Shown: positions 1 through 11,774 of the stretch, piece by piece | Numbering within the stretch: position 1 is the stretch's first letter | Layout of the letters: the number at the start of each line of letters is the position of its first letter | DNA from: Gigaspora margarita | Lineage: Eukaryota; Glomeromycota; Glomeromycetes; Diversisporales; Gigasporaceae | Length of the DNA stretch: 64,000 bases | Assembly (NCBI GenBank): GCA_009809945.1 | Contig: WTPW01000326.1 | Coordinates: 225,491-289,490 of the forward strand | Direction of reading: 5' to 3' | Translations under genes and position numbers: made by a program | Notes under the pieces: generated by a model | Seen by the model: the letters and a program-made list of their open reading frames with translations, nothing else | Databases searched by the model: none | Told to the model about the DNA's origin: nothing

Positions 1-529
1 AAATAAATATTCTTGTAACTCAGACAAAGGTACAGAATTATTTGGCAAAATATATAGAGTTCAATTTTATTTGCTTTAATAATCTAATAATTACAATATA
101 TTAAGTTAATTTTAAATTGCTTATTAATTAAAATTAGACTTTTCTAACCAACTGAGTCAGTTTAGAATTTTACTGCAATATAAGGTGATTTAAACCCACA
201 AAAATTCAATTAAAATTTTACTCTATATTGATGTTAAAATATTGATAATGCTTTGTTGGCTGTTATATAATCCTGTAAATAACTATTATAGCATTTTACT
301 ATATAGTAGAATTAATGTTAACATAGTATAAATATTAGATGCTGTCTCAATAAGAAAAGTAGTCTAGCTGTAGTATGGATTGTCATCAAAAATGCTTAAA
401 ATAGTACAGATCTTGTAGAATGCACAGGAAAATTTTATATAATAGCACAATAAATATGGCACAGATATTATAGCAAAGAGTAGCATGTAATATGAAATGG
501 TATGTTCAGATAACATGTATATATATATT
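1..529. other. AT-rich sequence, nothing recognised
   Basis: I see no ORF of useful length, no inverted repeat and no tRNA-like boxes here. It is plain AT-rich intergenic or decayed repeat DNA. Confidence 0.5.
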
Positions 530-1842
530 TAGAGATGTGTGAATGCAGGTTTTTTTGCCTTTGCATTGCATAATGCAGCATTATGCAGTATGATGCATTA
601 TGCAATCATGCAATCTTTATATAATATAATTACTTAATTAGTTTTTAATTAAGAATCATACTAATGCATAGAATAGTGTATATAACTAATTAGCACACTT
701 TCAAATTGTTGAAATCAGCAAGAACTAGTTATTTGAAAGTTCAAAAGTAGTCAAGTTAGGTTGTATTACTAATGCAGTAGTTTACTGTATATATTAAATT
801 ATTTTATCATAACTTATTGTAAAAATTTTTTTACAAAAAATTACAAACAACTATAATGATACTGTATATAGTTGAAGTTGTGTTGGAATATAGTTAAAAT
901 TCTGTTATAATTTATTATAAAAGTTTTGCTATAAATTGCTATTATAATACACTTTTTGTATTGGAGTTATAGTTGTAAATTCTACAATATTATTATTTAC
1001 TGTAAATAAGTTTTGCTGTAAAAAATAATGACAATTGTGATACATATTATGCAATTAAGATTAAATTAATTATTGTACTAAAATTATATTATATTTGTTA
1101 AAAAAGTTTGTTGCAAACCTATATTTTGCTAATTATAGCATGATTAAAATTAACTTGTATCAAAATTGAATTGATTTTAATATAGTTATGTTTGAGTTAA
1201 TTCAGTTATTGTAATTTTTATTGTAAGCTATTGTAAATAATTTCTATTGAAGTTATTTAGTAATTTGGTTACTTTATATATTAAGTTAGTTGTATTGAAA
1301 TTATTGTATAATATTATAGAACCAAAATAAATAATATAAATAAAATTCTTATTGTGTAATATTGTAAAAATATTTTGTTATTTGGGCAATTATAGTATTG
1401 GTTAAAGATATAGTTGTTTTGCATTGAAGTTATTTTGATTTTTATGCAATTAAGGTAAATAAGCTCACATTGAAATTATAATTTTTATAGAAGTTATTGT
1501 ACTGTAAAAAAACCTTGTTATAGAACTTACTTGTATTTTGGCAAGTTGGTATGTGATCAAGATTGAGTTAGTTCATATCAAATTATTTTTGATTTTATTA
1601 TGAGTTTTTGTTAATATTAATCTATAACATGTAGTTCATTAATATATGTTTTAATGAAATATATAATTTATAAGTTCTAATTTAAAAAAATATTGTTAGA
1701 ATAAAAGCAAATTATATAATTTTATTATATAATAATCTCTATGTGCATTTTTAAATTTTACAAACCTTGCATTGCATTATGCAACATTATGCATTGCATA
1801 ATGTAGCATGAATAAATGCATAAGGCACATCTTTATATATAT
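530..1842. mobile_element. Putative TIR element bounded by TGCAT-rich inverted ends
   Basis: The left end (about 533-612) carries AGATGTG followed by a run of TGCATTGCATAATGC motifs. The right end (about 1755-1842) carries the reverse-complement arrangement, reading AGATGTGCC on the minus strand followed by ATGCA-rich sequence. The interior of about 1.1 kb is AT-rich and non-coding. The inverted relation is imperfect and no clear TSD is visible, so this could also be two separate copies of a TGCAT-rich repeat in opposite orientation. Confidence 0.4.
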
Positions 1843-1959
1843 TACACATGTGTTGGCTTGAACAGATACAGGATATAGATATGATTTTCTAGATCATATA
1901 AACTCTAACTCTCTGACCTAATCCCAGATGATCAATATCATATCACAATTAGATCTACA

Positions 1960-2100
1960 TAAGTTTTTTTTTGTATTTATTTTTTTATTGCATTTATTTT
2001 TTATTGCATTTATTTTATTTTATTTATTTTTTTTATTGTTTTATTTTTTTTTATGATTATTTAGTTTTTATCTTTCACTTTTCTCTTTTTTAGATCTTTA
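1960..2100. repeat. T-rich low-complexity tract
   Basis: Long runs of T interrupted by TTATTT and TGCATTTATTTT units. No gene signal. A similar tract continues at 2455-2700 on the other side of the neighbouring MITE. Confidence 0.6.
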
Positions 2101-2129
2101 GATAACAGTTTTTAGATTATTAGTATATA

Positions 2130-2444
2130 CCATAAATTCCCGAAAATAAGCAACCTTTTTTTGGCCAAAAATTACACAAAAAAGCGGGGGTTGCTTATTT
2201 TCGAATTGTTGCATTTTTTGAAAAATTGAAAAACGTACTAATAAACAGTTATCCAAATGACGTGAAACTTTTACTATAAGTGTATTTTTATGACCTGAAC
2301 AAGTTTACTTAATGGCACTTTTGAGGTTTACTTAGTAAAATTTAGACTTTTATATGTAGCAACTGAAAACGCGTTTTTTGAGATTTTTGAAAAAAATCAG
2401 GGGGTTGCTTATTTTCGGAGTTGCTTATTTTCGGGAATATACGG
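2130..2444. mobile_element. MITE, 'CCCGAAAATAAGC' family, copy 1
   Basis: The terminal inverted repeats read CCATAAATTCCCGAAAAT on the left and CCGTATATTCCCGAAAAT on the right (minus strand), continuing into AAGCAACC. The right end holds the AAATAAGCAAC motif twice. TA flanks both ends (2128-2129 and 2445-2446), as for a Tc1/mariner-type TA duplication. The interior has part of the AGTAAAATTTAGACTTTA foldback core seen in later copies. It has no coding capacity. Related copies lie at 21360-22855, 30788-31325 and 31337-32064. Confidence 0.75.
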
Positions 2445-2454
2445 TATTATTTGG

Positions 2455-3097
2455 TGCATTTTTACTTCTTTTGCTTTAATTTTTCTTATATTTTATTTGT
2501 TTTTGGTACTAACTTTTACTTTTTTTTCTAGATCTTCATATAATAGTTTCAATACTTTTTACTATTGGTGTATATTGTTAGTGTTGTTAGTCAGTACTTT
2601 GTCTATTTAGTGCATCTTTCTTTTTTACTTTAGTTCTTTTTTTTCTTTCATTTTTTTGCTTTTGTTGCTAAATTTTTACTTTTTTTCTTTTCTAGAAGTC
2701 AAAAGATTCAACTTTGGTTGAGATCATAGTTGTGTTTAGCATTTATAATAGACTCAGTATAGTGGTGTACTCAGGTCCACAGGTACAGGCTGTAGTTTGG
2801 GTTGTATTTGATATCTCATACAGCTTTGTAGACATATAAGTGTTCAAGATTACAAAATCAAGTGTCCTTTTAGATAGAATCAAGTTTAATTATCTGGGAT
2901 CTGATGCCTTGTTCTTTGCAAAGCTTACATATTGTTAGTGTTTTTAGGCCTTTACTATTAGTAAAGAATTCAATATTCTGGGAGAATCATGATCTTTAGC
3001 TCTATGTAAATCAATCCAACATTTTTTACAAACCATTGTTTATTTCAAAGGTCTAATATCTTCTGGTTTTTGAAACACCTTGCATTTATAGCAGTAG
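2455..3097. other. AT-rich flank of the Gag relic, nothing recognised
   Basis: This is T-rich at first, then of mixed composition. The last 200 bases may be the downstream end of the minus-strand Gag relic that starts near 5780, but I see no protease or reverse transcriptase motif in any frame. Confidence 0.35.
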
Positions 3098-3099
3098 TT

Positions 3100-5780
3100 A
3101 ATTAATAAAGAAAAGTAGTTGAGAAGGTGTTGAGCATTTATATCCTGAGGTTGGCAACCACATTAATATCTCTAGTTCTTGAGATTTTGAATTATTTGAG
3201 GGCAGTTGGCTCCAATGTGTCAATATTGTCTGCATTAGAAATATTAGTTCTGGGGACAGTCCTTGTACAGGCATCCAGTTGAGAACAAGTTTTGCAAATA
3301 GTTTGCTTGGGAGCTTATTTAGAGCAGTAGATAGCAAGATATTTATAGCAATAGCAACAATAACATTCATTGTTAAAGCAGTTAGCATAGATAGTTGTAG
3401 GTATAGCAGTGTTAATTTTTGGTTAAAAAAAGATGCACTAGGTCTGAATCTACAAGTAATAGTTGTTCAAGTATCTGGTTCTGTATCAACTATATAGGCT
3501 TCTTTTAGGCTAAGATATTCTTGCTCAAACTTTTCTAAATTATTTTATTAGTGATAATAGGCTGAGCAAGAAGAGCTAGTTATATTCATATATAGTAAGT
3601 ATTTGAAATTTTTTTTTGTTCTAACTAAGAGTATAGGCTTTGTTTTTCTACAGTACTGGATAGTGAAAACCATCCATTTTTTTTGGCATCATTTAAAGTC
3701 TAATAACTTTACAACAAGTAATTATTTTAAAAATCCCTCTTACAAATTTTTTATTTGTAATCTAAACAACAAATCTGTAAGACAGATTTTTGATTTCTTG
3801 CTTTTTAAAGAAGTTATAAGGGTTTAAAGTTCAGCAACTTTTATAGTAAAGTAGAAATTTGGTGCAGGACAATCGACCAATCAGATTGCTGCTTAATCAC
3901 ATGCTCGCAATTGGATTGGTTAATATTTTTATTAAAAATTACTAAATACAGTATAAAATGCAAATTTTGGCACTTATTATATAAAAATCATTTTTATATT
4001 GTTAACCAATTATAATTTTGTTACACAAAAATTAGCCAATCAGAATTGTTATAAAATTCTCAAATTTGGCACCTTTAAAAAAAAATGAATGGTTTTTGCA
4101 GTCCGGTACTATAGCTATTTAAGACCAGTTATTACCCAAAAGCAATAGTAAAAGGTAGTATTCATTACTTCTATATCTAAAGAGATAGTGGTTCCTTTGG
4201 TTTCAATTGACAAATTTTTAATGATACCTAGGGGTCAGACAACAGAGGATCTAGTAGCTAATACAAAAAGGTTAGTAGAAGGAGCTCCAATTTTTAATTC
4301 AAGTTCTTTAATAGCTTGGTACAAGATCATGCTAATAGCATTACTATTGTCGATTATAGCATGATAGAGTTTTTCTTGAAGTTTAATATTATATTTAACA
4401 GGAGGAGTATAAGTAGGTGTTTGTATTTAAGCTTCTTTGGGTTTTTTTTTAGCTAAATAGCTAGCAAGTGTACATTAACTAAAAAGGCTTCAAATTGTTT
4501 ATAATTAAAATATTTAGCTTTGTCAAGGATATAAACATCACAAGAATAGGATAAAGGATCAGTTTTGGAATCGAGATCAATTAGAGGATTAGTAGTTTTA
4601 GTTATCTTTGTATTATAGAACTGATTTTAGCTTTGAGGTCAATCATATTCAAAGTGGTTATTATAATTCCAGTCTCTGGATCTACTTTGGTTTCAAAACC
4701 TGGATCTATCATAGGACTGATTATTCTTAGATAAATAGTTATTACTTTTACTATAAAGCTGGTATCTCTAGTAGTCTCTTTTGTTGTTCTAGTATTGGGT
4801 ATAACATTTTTGAATAAAAATGCTATAGTTGTAGCAGGTGGCATTACCAATACCTTGCTAAGATCACTTTTTATTTTGGTCAATGTAATAGATAGAAGTA
4901 TGGGATAGGCAGCTTGTTTCTTAGCCAAGTTAATACTTAACTTAGTAATCTGTTTGGTAAGACATTCGATAGCTTGGTTAGTGTTGTTTGTATTATAGTC
5001 AGAGGTTATTATATGTCCAATTTCCTATTTATATGCTTCAGCAATAGCTTGGTCCAAGGTATTATTAGTTCAGTAGCCTGAACATTCATAGCATACTCTA
5101 GTTAAAGTTTTTGAACAAAGAACTGGATTATAATAGCAACATAAAAAGCATTATTTGGGTTTACTTTTCCTTGAGTTGTTTAAAATCACTAATATAGGTA
5201 TCAACTATATCTATGCCTTGTTTAATTTCAAGCAGCTGTTTTTGCCAAGTAGCTTTTTTGTTTGTTAGTACTAAATTCAGTTTTGAATATATAAGAAAAA
5301 CTTATAATATTATCCATGGTCACAATCATAAAAATAAATGGGGCTTCCTCAAGGCTAACAAGTTATTCTTGGGCATTAACCTTCATATAAGTACAAGTCA
5401 ATTTCAATTGTTAATTAGGACTTTAGTAGTTAGCCTTAGTAGCTCATTCAAATTCTTCTAGCCAGATTACAGGATCTTGGATTCTATCTCTATGATAAAA
5501 GTCAATGTTAAGAAGAGATTTTTTACCATCTTTTTCTAGAGCATGGGCAAGTGCAATCATAGCATTAGCAGTAGCATTTAGATCATTATTAATAGCTATA
5601 TCTTCTAAATCTAATTCTTGGTCTTCTATAATAGCTTCTAATTCTGAGTTTGAAAGTATTTGTTCTTCATATTTTTTTTGTTCTTTTTCTAGTTCTTCTA
5701 TCTATTCTTCATTATTTTTTGTAAGTTTATTTCTTCTAAATTTATTTCTTTTAAAGCTTCTTGTTTAACAATAGTTGAGT
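3100..5780 (-). pseudogene. Decayed LTR-retrotransposon Gag with two broken zinc knuckles
   Basis: Read on the minus strand from about 5780, an acidic coiled-coil stretch rich in E, K and Q leads at 5482-5446 into the motif DPVIWLEEFE, like the 'DP..WLEEF..A..AN' core of Ty3-like Gag proteins in fungal elements. A long spacer follows. Near 3365-3318 and 3296-3252 lie two C-x2-C-x4-(H)-x4-C-like motifs, CYYCYKYLAIYC and CKTCSQLDACTRT, in which the histidine or last cysteine has been lost. Stops and frameshifts break the frame; the stop after WLEEFE replaces an expected Arg (CGA to TGA). A MITE splits it at 3651-4111. No RT or integrase is visible nearby, so only Gag survives. The family assignment is inference. 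Confidence 0.6.
3651..4111. mobile_element. MITE, CAGTACTGG family (Tc1/mariner-like), copy 1
   Basis: 461 bp between TA dinucleotides. The ends read CAGTACTGGATAG (left) and TAGTACCGGACTGC (right, minus strand), followed on both sides by AAAACCATYCATTTTTTT. The body contains the conserved stretches AAATCCCTCTTACAAATT and the CCAATCAG motif repeated several times. Four more copies are present (9605, 11117, 23512, 52576). It is inserted in the minus-strand Gag relic. No transposase, so it is non-autonomous. Confidence 0.85.
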
Positions 5781-5784
5781 TAGA

Positions 5785-7311
5785 ATAGGCTCCAACTATT
5801 CAAGAATCAATAATTTCAGTTTAAAAAAAAATAAATTTTATGTACAAATTGAGGAGAAGGGGCATAAAGAGAAGTAGTATTAGGTATATAGTTGACTTTG
5901 AGATAACATTTGGTTACTACAGTGGTTAAAGAGTGGTAACTGGTCAAGAAGTATGTTAGAGGTATTGAGTTATTGGCAGAGGAGTACATTGAAGATGTTG
6001 GAAAGGATTAAAATTTTGAAAAAACTAAAATATCTGATTAGAAGGTGAGTTTTGGTTGAAAAAGAGTTCAGTCAAAACAAATTTTAGTGAGAAGTAAAAA
6101 GGAAAGCAATTGGAGTGAAAATAGAACTTGAGTAGTGTTTTTATTAGAGAGTGATAAAAAAAAATAATGAGAAGGTCTGGCTTGATTATCTAAATCTTCT
6201 GGTTCTAAGGTATGTATTAATCAGAAATAGAAGAAATTCTATAATCTAAGTCTTTATCAGTTTCTTGATAATAAGAGAAAAGTAAACAAGATCATCAATT
6301 ATTTGAACAGGAATAGAGATGGAGACAATAGAACTTTCAAAATTGAGATCAAATATATTTTCTTCAAAGTCAGAGGGTAGAGTAAAGCAAGAGTATAGTG
6401 AGTACAAGCACAAAGAAGAGCAGCAATAACTTCTAGATAATCAAGGTTAAGGTTATTGTATCTGCAACTAAAACAATATCTCTAGTAGCAGCTCTAAGAG
6501 TGTTATAATCTCAGAGAAGAGTTAAAATAAATTTGGGCATCAACAGTTTATTTGGTATAATAGTTTGCAAAATAGACAGCTTGATAATTATTCCAAAAGT
6601 AACAAAAAGCTCAATAATATCCTATAGATAGGTAACAAATTTAGCAAGATAAATTTGGATTGGTAATTTGTAAAACTTAGGTTGCAAGAGAAGAGGAATG
6701 GTTAGCATCTTATATTTCAATTGGTTCTAAATGGATTTGGTAAGCTCTACTCATCTAGAGATCTATGAAGTGATCAGATTAAAATTTGGAACTCAAGTAA
6801 AAAGGAAAAATTTAATTTCTAATATATTTTCTAATTACTAGAAGGTAAAAGAATTTCTAATTTGGGTCTAAAAGAAACTAACAAACAGAATGAAATACTA
6901 AAACAAATGAGGAGTACTACAAATATAGAGGCTTCAAGTATGCCATTCTGAATGAATCTTTTTTAAGTTGACAGAAAAATACTAGTGCTGCAAAAGCAAG
7001 AGGTTTCAAGTATGCCCTTTTAAACAAATTTTTTTATATTTGATAGGAAAACCAAAAAAAATAACTTAATAAGAGGGTGAAAAAAGAGAAATATCTTTGC
7101 AAAGAAAAAGAAGAGGTTCTAAAAGTTCTAGCTGTTTTTAAATAGATTCTACTAGAAGGCACCAAAATTTTACAAGCAACTATAGCAATAGGGATCTTGT
7201 AAGAGTAAAAAAATATGAAGTGGTGTGCAAGTAGAATATTATTTCGCTAAAGTAGTTTTTTTAGTATATTTTTATTAAGGAGCAAGAGAGTACTTATTTG
7301 GTCAAGATATA
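5785..7311 (-). pseudogene. Decayed, unidentified minus-strand coding remnant (best part 6230-6700)
   Basis: On the minus strand a stretch near 6490-6240 stays open for about 70 codons with protein-like composition (for example YNNLNLDYLEVIAALLCAC then LALPSDFEENIFDLNFES). It is preceded by NNYQAVYFANYYTK in a frame broken by stops. I do not recognise the family. It lies 5' of the Gag relic on the same strand and may belong to the same element or to another. The rest of the interval is AT-rich with no clear signal. Confidence 0.25.
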
Positions 7312-7461
7312 CAGTCAAACCTCCATAAATGCAATGTGTACAGTGTAAAAGTGTCAAGTCACGCTGATTTTTTTTTATTTATTATTATTCTATTCCAATT
7401 ATTATTTTTAGACTTCTATTTGTAGTCAATATGTATATTTAGTAAGAGTTAACACAGCCCC

Positions 7462-8121
7462 TATCCCTTAATTTGTTATGAGACAAATTTGCCTGCATAA
7501 ATTTTAAAATCATAAATTTTTTAAATAAAACTTTAAATATTAATTTTAGCTATATACTTTCTAAGTAAAAAATATAATATTAGTTCTATTTTATCAACTT
7601 TATTATAAAAATTTTTTAAAATTATTAAAAAACTTTGGTATAATAAAAGTTTAAAGTTTTTGTTTTGGAACTTTTATTATAGAATTTTTTCTTTAGGTTT
7701 TCTCAAATTTTATATATCTCCGTCTATAAAAAAAATTTTTATTTCTAATACAAGTCTTAATTTTTACAAGTAAATCACCTGAAGTGCAATAATAAAAGTT
7801 GTAATCCTTTATATAAACTACAATATTGTATTAGGAACTATATTTTTAAAACCAATATTTAAAGAATTTGCCAAGATATTGTAAATTATTTTTTTGGTTA
7901 ATAAATTTTTTTAAAATTCAATATATTTAGCTTATAAGCAATATAAACTTTTTGTCTTATAATATAAAATTAAATAATTCAAAAATATAATTCCTGTTTT
8001 TGAATATTATCATACCAAATTTTATTTAAATATATTAAATAATTAAAAAAGTAGATCAGAAATATATTTATAGTAATTATGCAGGCAAATTTGCTTGCAG
8101 ATCTTTACAAACTAAGGGATA
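7462..8121. mobile_element. 660 bp MITE with palindromic ends, copy 1
   Basis: The ends read TATCCCTTAATTTGT and, on the minus strand, TATCCCTTAGTTTGT. Just inside each lies a version of the 20 bp palindrome TGCAGGCAAATTTGCCTGCA. The body is AT-rich and non-coding. A second copy lies inverted at 59494-60142 and matches through the whole body (for example ATATCTCCGTCTATAAA near 7715 against the reverse strand near 59880). Superfamily not assigned. Confidence 0.8.
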
Positions 8122-8816
8122 CATAGTACTGTAGCTTCTTAGTATAGTAAATGGAATTATCTGTTTCATCTGGTTTAACAAGTGCAGATATAGCATTTCG
8201 GCCAGATCATGCATTTTGGCCAGATATGACTTTTTGGCACAATAAGGCATATTGACCAGATCATGCCTTTCTGGCAGATTATGCATTATGGCACTTTTTG
8301 GTATTTCGAGCAGAAATGCAGTGGCAGAAACCAGTTTGAAAATAGAATTAGTACAGTAATGTAAAAGTATCAATATGATGTCTCTTGTCTTTAGATCAAG
8401 ACAGCTTTTGTAGCTTCAGAAAGGAAGAACTCAAGTAGAGTTCATGACCTTCGAAATTAGAGTAGAAGTGTTATCATTAGTAATTCCTCCTGATAGATAA
8501 TAAATAAACTGTTATTATTATAAACAGATACTTTCTCTATAAGTGTATTGAAGTATAAATCCCATGACCTCTTATTAGAGTCTCATGACATAATCGTGAA
8601 CCCAATTCGACCCTAGTTATTCAAACCAAGTATTTTATGCTTTACCAAGACCCTCTGAACCTTGAGACCCAGACCAAATCAACCTCGCCTCTTTTTGCCT
8701 GCTGATTCAAGGTTTAGGAGTCTTGAGTGGTAGTAGAGTTGATTTAGTTAGTGTTATTAGTGTATTGTGATTATAGTTAGAAGTAGGGTACAATTCACAC
8801 TCTCACAACAGACAAA
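8122..8816. other. Interior of the pogo-like element, non-coding
   Basis: 8185-8300 has degenerate repeats of a TGGCCAGATCATGCATTT-like unit about 18-25 bases long. The rest has ordinary composition with no readable protein. Confidence 0.4.
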
Positions 8817-8929
8817 GCTACAACCAGTGTTGGAAATCTGTTTTGAAATTTATGTTCTCATAAGAACATATTTATTTAATTTAATGTTCTCAAAAATTTT
8901 TTTATGTTCTCAAATAAAAAATATTTTTT

Positions 8930-9062
8930 CTTGCTCTTCCCCTTCTTCTCTTCTCTTTCTCTCTCTCTCTTTCTCTCTGCCTTTTTCTCTCTCTCTCTCT
9001 TTTTTATACTCACTTTCTCTTTTTGCAATTATTTTCTTTCTCTTATTCTCTCTCTTAACTTA
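8930..9062 (+). repeat. Polypyrimidine (CT)n tract
   Basis: A run of CT and CTTT units inside the hAT element. The 112-codon open frame across it encodes only a low-complexity Ser/Leu/Phe peptide and is not a gene. Confidence 0.8.
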
Positions 9063-9604
9063 TACTTTTAAACTTCTTTTATTTATTTTTAATTTTCATT
9101 TTTAATTAATATATTTAAATAATTATTAATATAATAATAAAGAATATAATTTATTTAACTAAAATTTATAAACAAAGCTAAATTATTTAAAATATCAAAC
9201 TATAATTCATATATTTTTTTTAAAAAAAAAACAATTTAATATTTTAGACTTTTATATATGTTGGAGATGTTATTGGTTTAATCCAACTTGTATATTTAGT
9301 TTTTAGATAAGCCTTTAATGTTTCTTAAATATTTAAATAAATAAATAATATAGTAAATATAATATATTCTTCTTCTTCACTATAGTGAATTTAGTAATTT
9401 ATAAATTCAAAAGATTTTTAATATAAAATTTAAATATAGTACTAAAGTTTAAAATTATAATAACTAAAGATTTACTAAGTAATTTTCTTGTAAAAAATTT
9501 ATGTTATCTAGTGAGTTTAGCTCTCTAAAAAACTTATATTAAATATTGATTTAATTGGTATTCAATATAATAATATTATATGTACTTTAATATCAAAGTT
9601 TGTA

Positions 9605-9958
9605 CAGTACTGGACAGCATAAGACATCTGCTCTATTTATATAGAGCACAAATTTTTGATTCTTAAATAATCAATTCAGAATGGCTAATTTTGATGCAAT
9701 TGATTCTAATTGGTCAATTAAATATATATTTTTCTTTTTTTTTTATATCAAATACTAATTTTTAAAATCATTACAAACATTAACTTGAATAACTTCTTTA
9801 AAACAAAAAGTAATAAAAAAACCTTTGACAGAAATGTAGTTTAGCAAAAAAATCTATCAATTTGTTAAAGGGTTTTTTTTATTTAACTTGTTTTAAATAA
9901 TTTATAATGATTTAAAGTTTTATTGATAAAAGTAGATACATTTTGCTATCCAGTATTG
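9605..9958. mobile_element. MITE, CAGTACTGG family, copy 2
   Basis: 354 bp flanked by TA on both sides (9603-9604, 9959-9960). Ends CAGTACTGGACAGCA and, on the minus strand, CAATACTGGATAGCA. It is a divergent, shorter member nested in the hAT element at 8825-10286. Confidence 0.75.
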
Positions 9959-10758
9959 TAGAATAATGTAGCTATGCAACTGTATTACCAAAACTAGAAA
10001 TGGATAACCCAATAAATTATATTATCCAAAATCTTTCTGTAATACAAAAACACTAAATTGTCTTCTATTTTAACAACTAATAATCAAATATTTATAAATT
10101 AATTAATTAAACTACTATATTAATAAAATAATTTTTTATTACTTTATATATTTCATAGAGAACATATTTTTCAAACTTAATGTTATCAAAAAAAATTTAA
10201 TAGAGAAAATCTTAAATTTTGTAAATGTCCTCAAATTAAAAGTGATGTTCTTATGAGAACATGAGAACATAAGATTTCCAACACTGGCTACAATGTGCAT
10301 TTAGAAAGGTATTGCATTTAGGGAGAGCTAATTAAATTGCAGCTTTAAAGATTAGATCATCAAGTTTGTATAACTTCTACTAAAAACTGTATAGCCTATC
10401 TTAAATACTAACATTTAATTGGCTACATGCATTTAGGAAGGTAGCATGATATAGAAAATTATTTGGAAGAATGTGCATTTACAGAATATAGAACGTGCAT
10501 TTATCACTAATAATTTCTTATAGACAAGACAAAAACATGCATTTAGGGAGGTATTGCATTTATGGAAGTTGCATTTATGGAGATCTGATTGTATTTTATT
10601 ATTTATAATATAATATTCAAGATAGATAACTATTTCTAGATATTAGAAAGAAGAAGGAGGAAAATCTGAGTCTAATGGGTAAAAGACTAAAAAGCTAGGC
10701 TTTATATATCTTTTAGAAAGGTATAAAAGTATAAAAGTATAAAAAGGTGTTTGTTAAT

Positions 10759-10941
10759 AAGTACCCCTTTTTTGAAATTTTAAATTCAAATATTTTGACA
10801 ACTATCTAATCAAACTTACCAGTAATAAAAATTTATTTATTTAAATTTTATAGATTTTTAACATTTAGTTAAAAATTTTTATTAAGTTTGATTAGATAGT
10901 TTTCAAGATATTTGAATTAAAATTTCAAAAAAGAGAGTGCT
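10759..10941. repeat. Foldback element, arms about 75 bp
   Basis: The left arm (from GTACCCCTTTTTTGAAATT) and the right arm (ending AATTTCAAAAAAGAGAGTGC) are near-perfect inverted copies. Both continue through the TATCTAATCAAACTTA motif. The spacer is short, so the unit can form a long hairpin. No coding content. Confidence 0.7.
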
Positions 10942-11774
10942 TTTTCATGATAAAATATGGTGGTATATAATATTCATAATAGATTTTACAAACAAATTAT
11001 AGTATATTTTATAGCTATATCAATTACATGTATAATTATAATATTAATTTTTTAAAAAAAATATTGTAAATTCTAGCAAGTTTATTTTATAATATATGTA
11101 TTAATTTTAGTTGCTACAGTACAGAACAGCAAGAAATATCCAATTTTTTTTGCAGTTTTTAAAGTCTTATAACTTTATAACAAATAATTATTTTAAAAAT
11201 CCCTCTTACAAATTTATTATTTATAACCTAAACTACAAATCTGTAAAAAAAACCAACCTGGTTTTGCACACTAGAAAATAAAGTTCTATTTAATACTTCT
11301 ACTTGCCAAATTAATACCTCTTTTTATCTTTCCAATACTAATTCACTTTCATTCCAAACTGGTCACTTTAACCCAAATCTAAACCATGGCTAATATCTTA
11401 TTTAGATCAAGAAATTATAATTGGAAAAGCTCAACATTTTAATCACTCTACAAATACAATCTCTATAACACACTGGAAAATGCATGCTGATCTTAGCCAT
11501 ATATCCATATATCCTACACCAGATGCACACTGTACTCCCTGTTCTGGATGTACTCTAAACTCAAACAGGATTTAAAATACATGTACCCTAGATATATCAG
11601 CTACATTATCTACCAAATTTCTTGGTAGAAAAATCTATATCCAATCTACAAACAAACTTCAACTTAATGCTAACTATTTAGATCTACTATACTCTATTGC
11701 TTCCCGCCATTTTATTAATACTCCACCTTTGCTCAAATTACAATATATAACAACCCTATTTTAGATATCTTTTT

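Larger units (their letters stand above)
8825..10286. mobile_element. hAT-type element (non-autonomous), 8 bp TSD
   Basis: The ends are CAGTGTTGGAAATC on both strands, flanked by GCTACAAC (8817-8824) and GCTACAAT (10287-10294), an 8 bp duplication with one mismatch. CAGTGTT ends and 8 bp TSDs are hAT hallmarks. Repeated TTATGTTCTCA and AAGAACAT motifs fill both subterminal regions. The interior holds a CT-rich tract and a nested CAGTACTGG MITE. No transposase reading frame is visible. Confidence 0.8.
7312..10591. mobile_element. Pogo-like TIR element carrying two nested elements
   Basis: The ends read CAGTCAAACCTCCATAAA and, on the minus strand, CAATCAGATCTCCATAAA, then TGCAA on both. TA lies directly outside each end (7310-7311, 10592-10593). 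'CAGTCAAACCTCC' termini with TA duplication are typical of pogo/Fot1-like elements. GCATTTAGG-type subterminal repeats fill 10300-10575. Without the nested 660 bp MITE and 1.46 kb hAT element it is about 1.16 kb and has no transposase, so it is non-autonomous. A shorter relative may lie at 17535-18359. Confidence 0.65.

Noticed and set aside
8767-9105. 112-codon plus-strand frame
   Set aside because: It follows a CT-rich microsatellite and gives a low-complexity Ser/Leu/Phe peptide.
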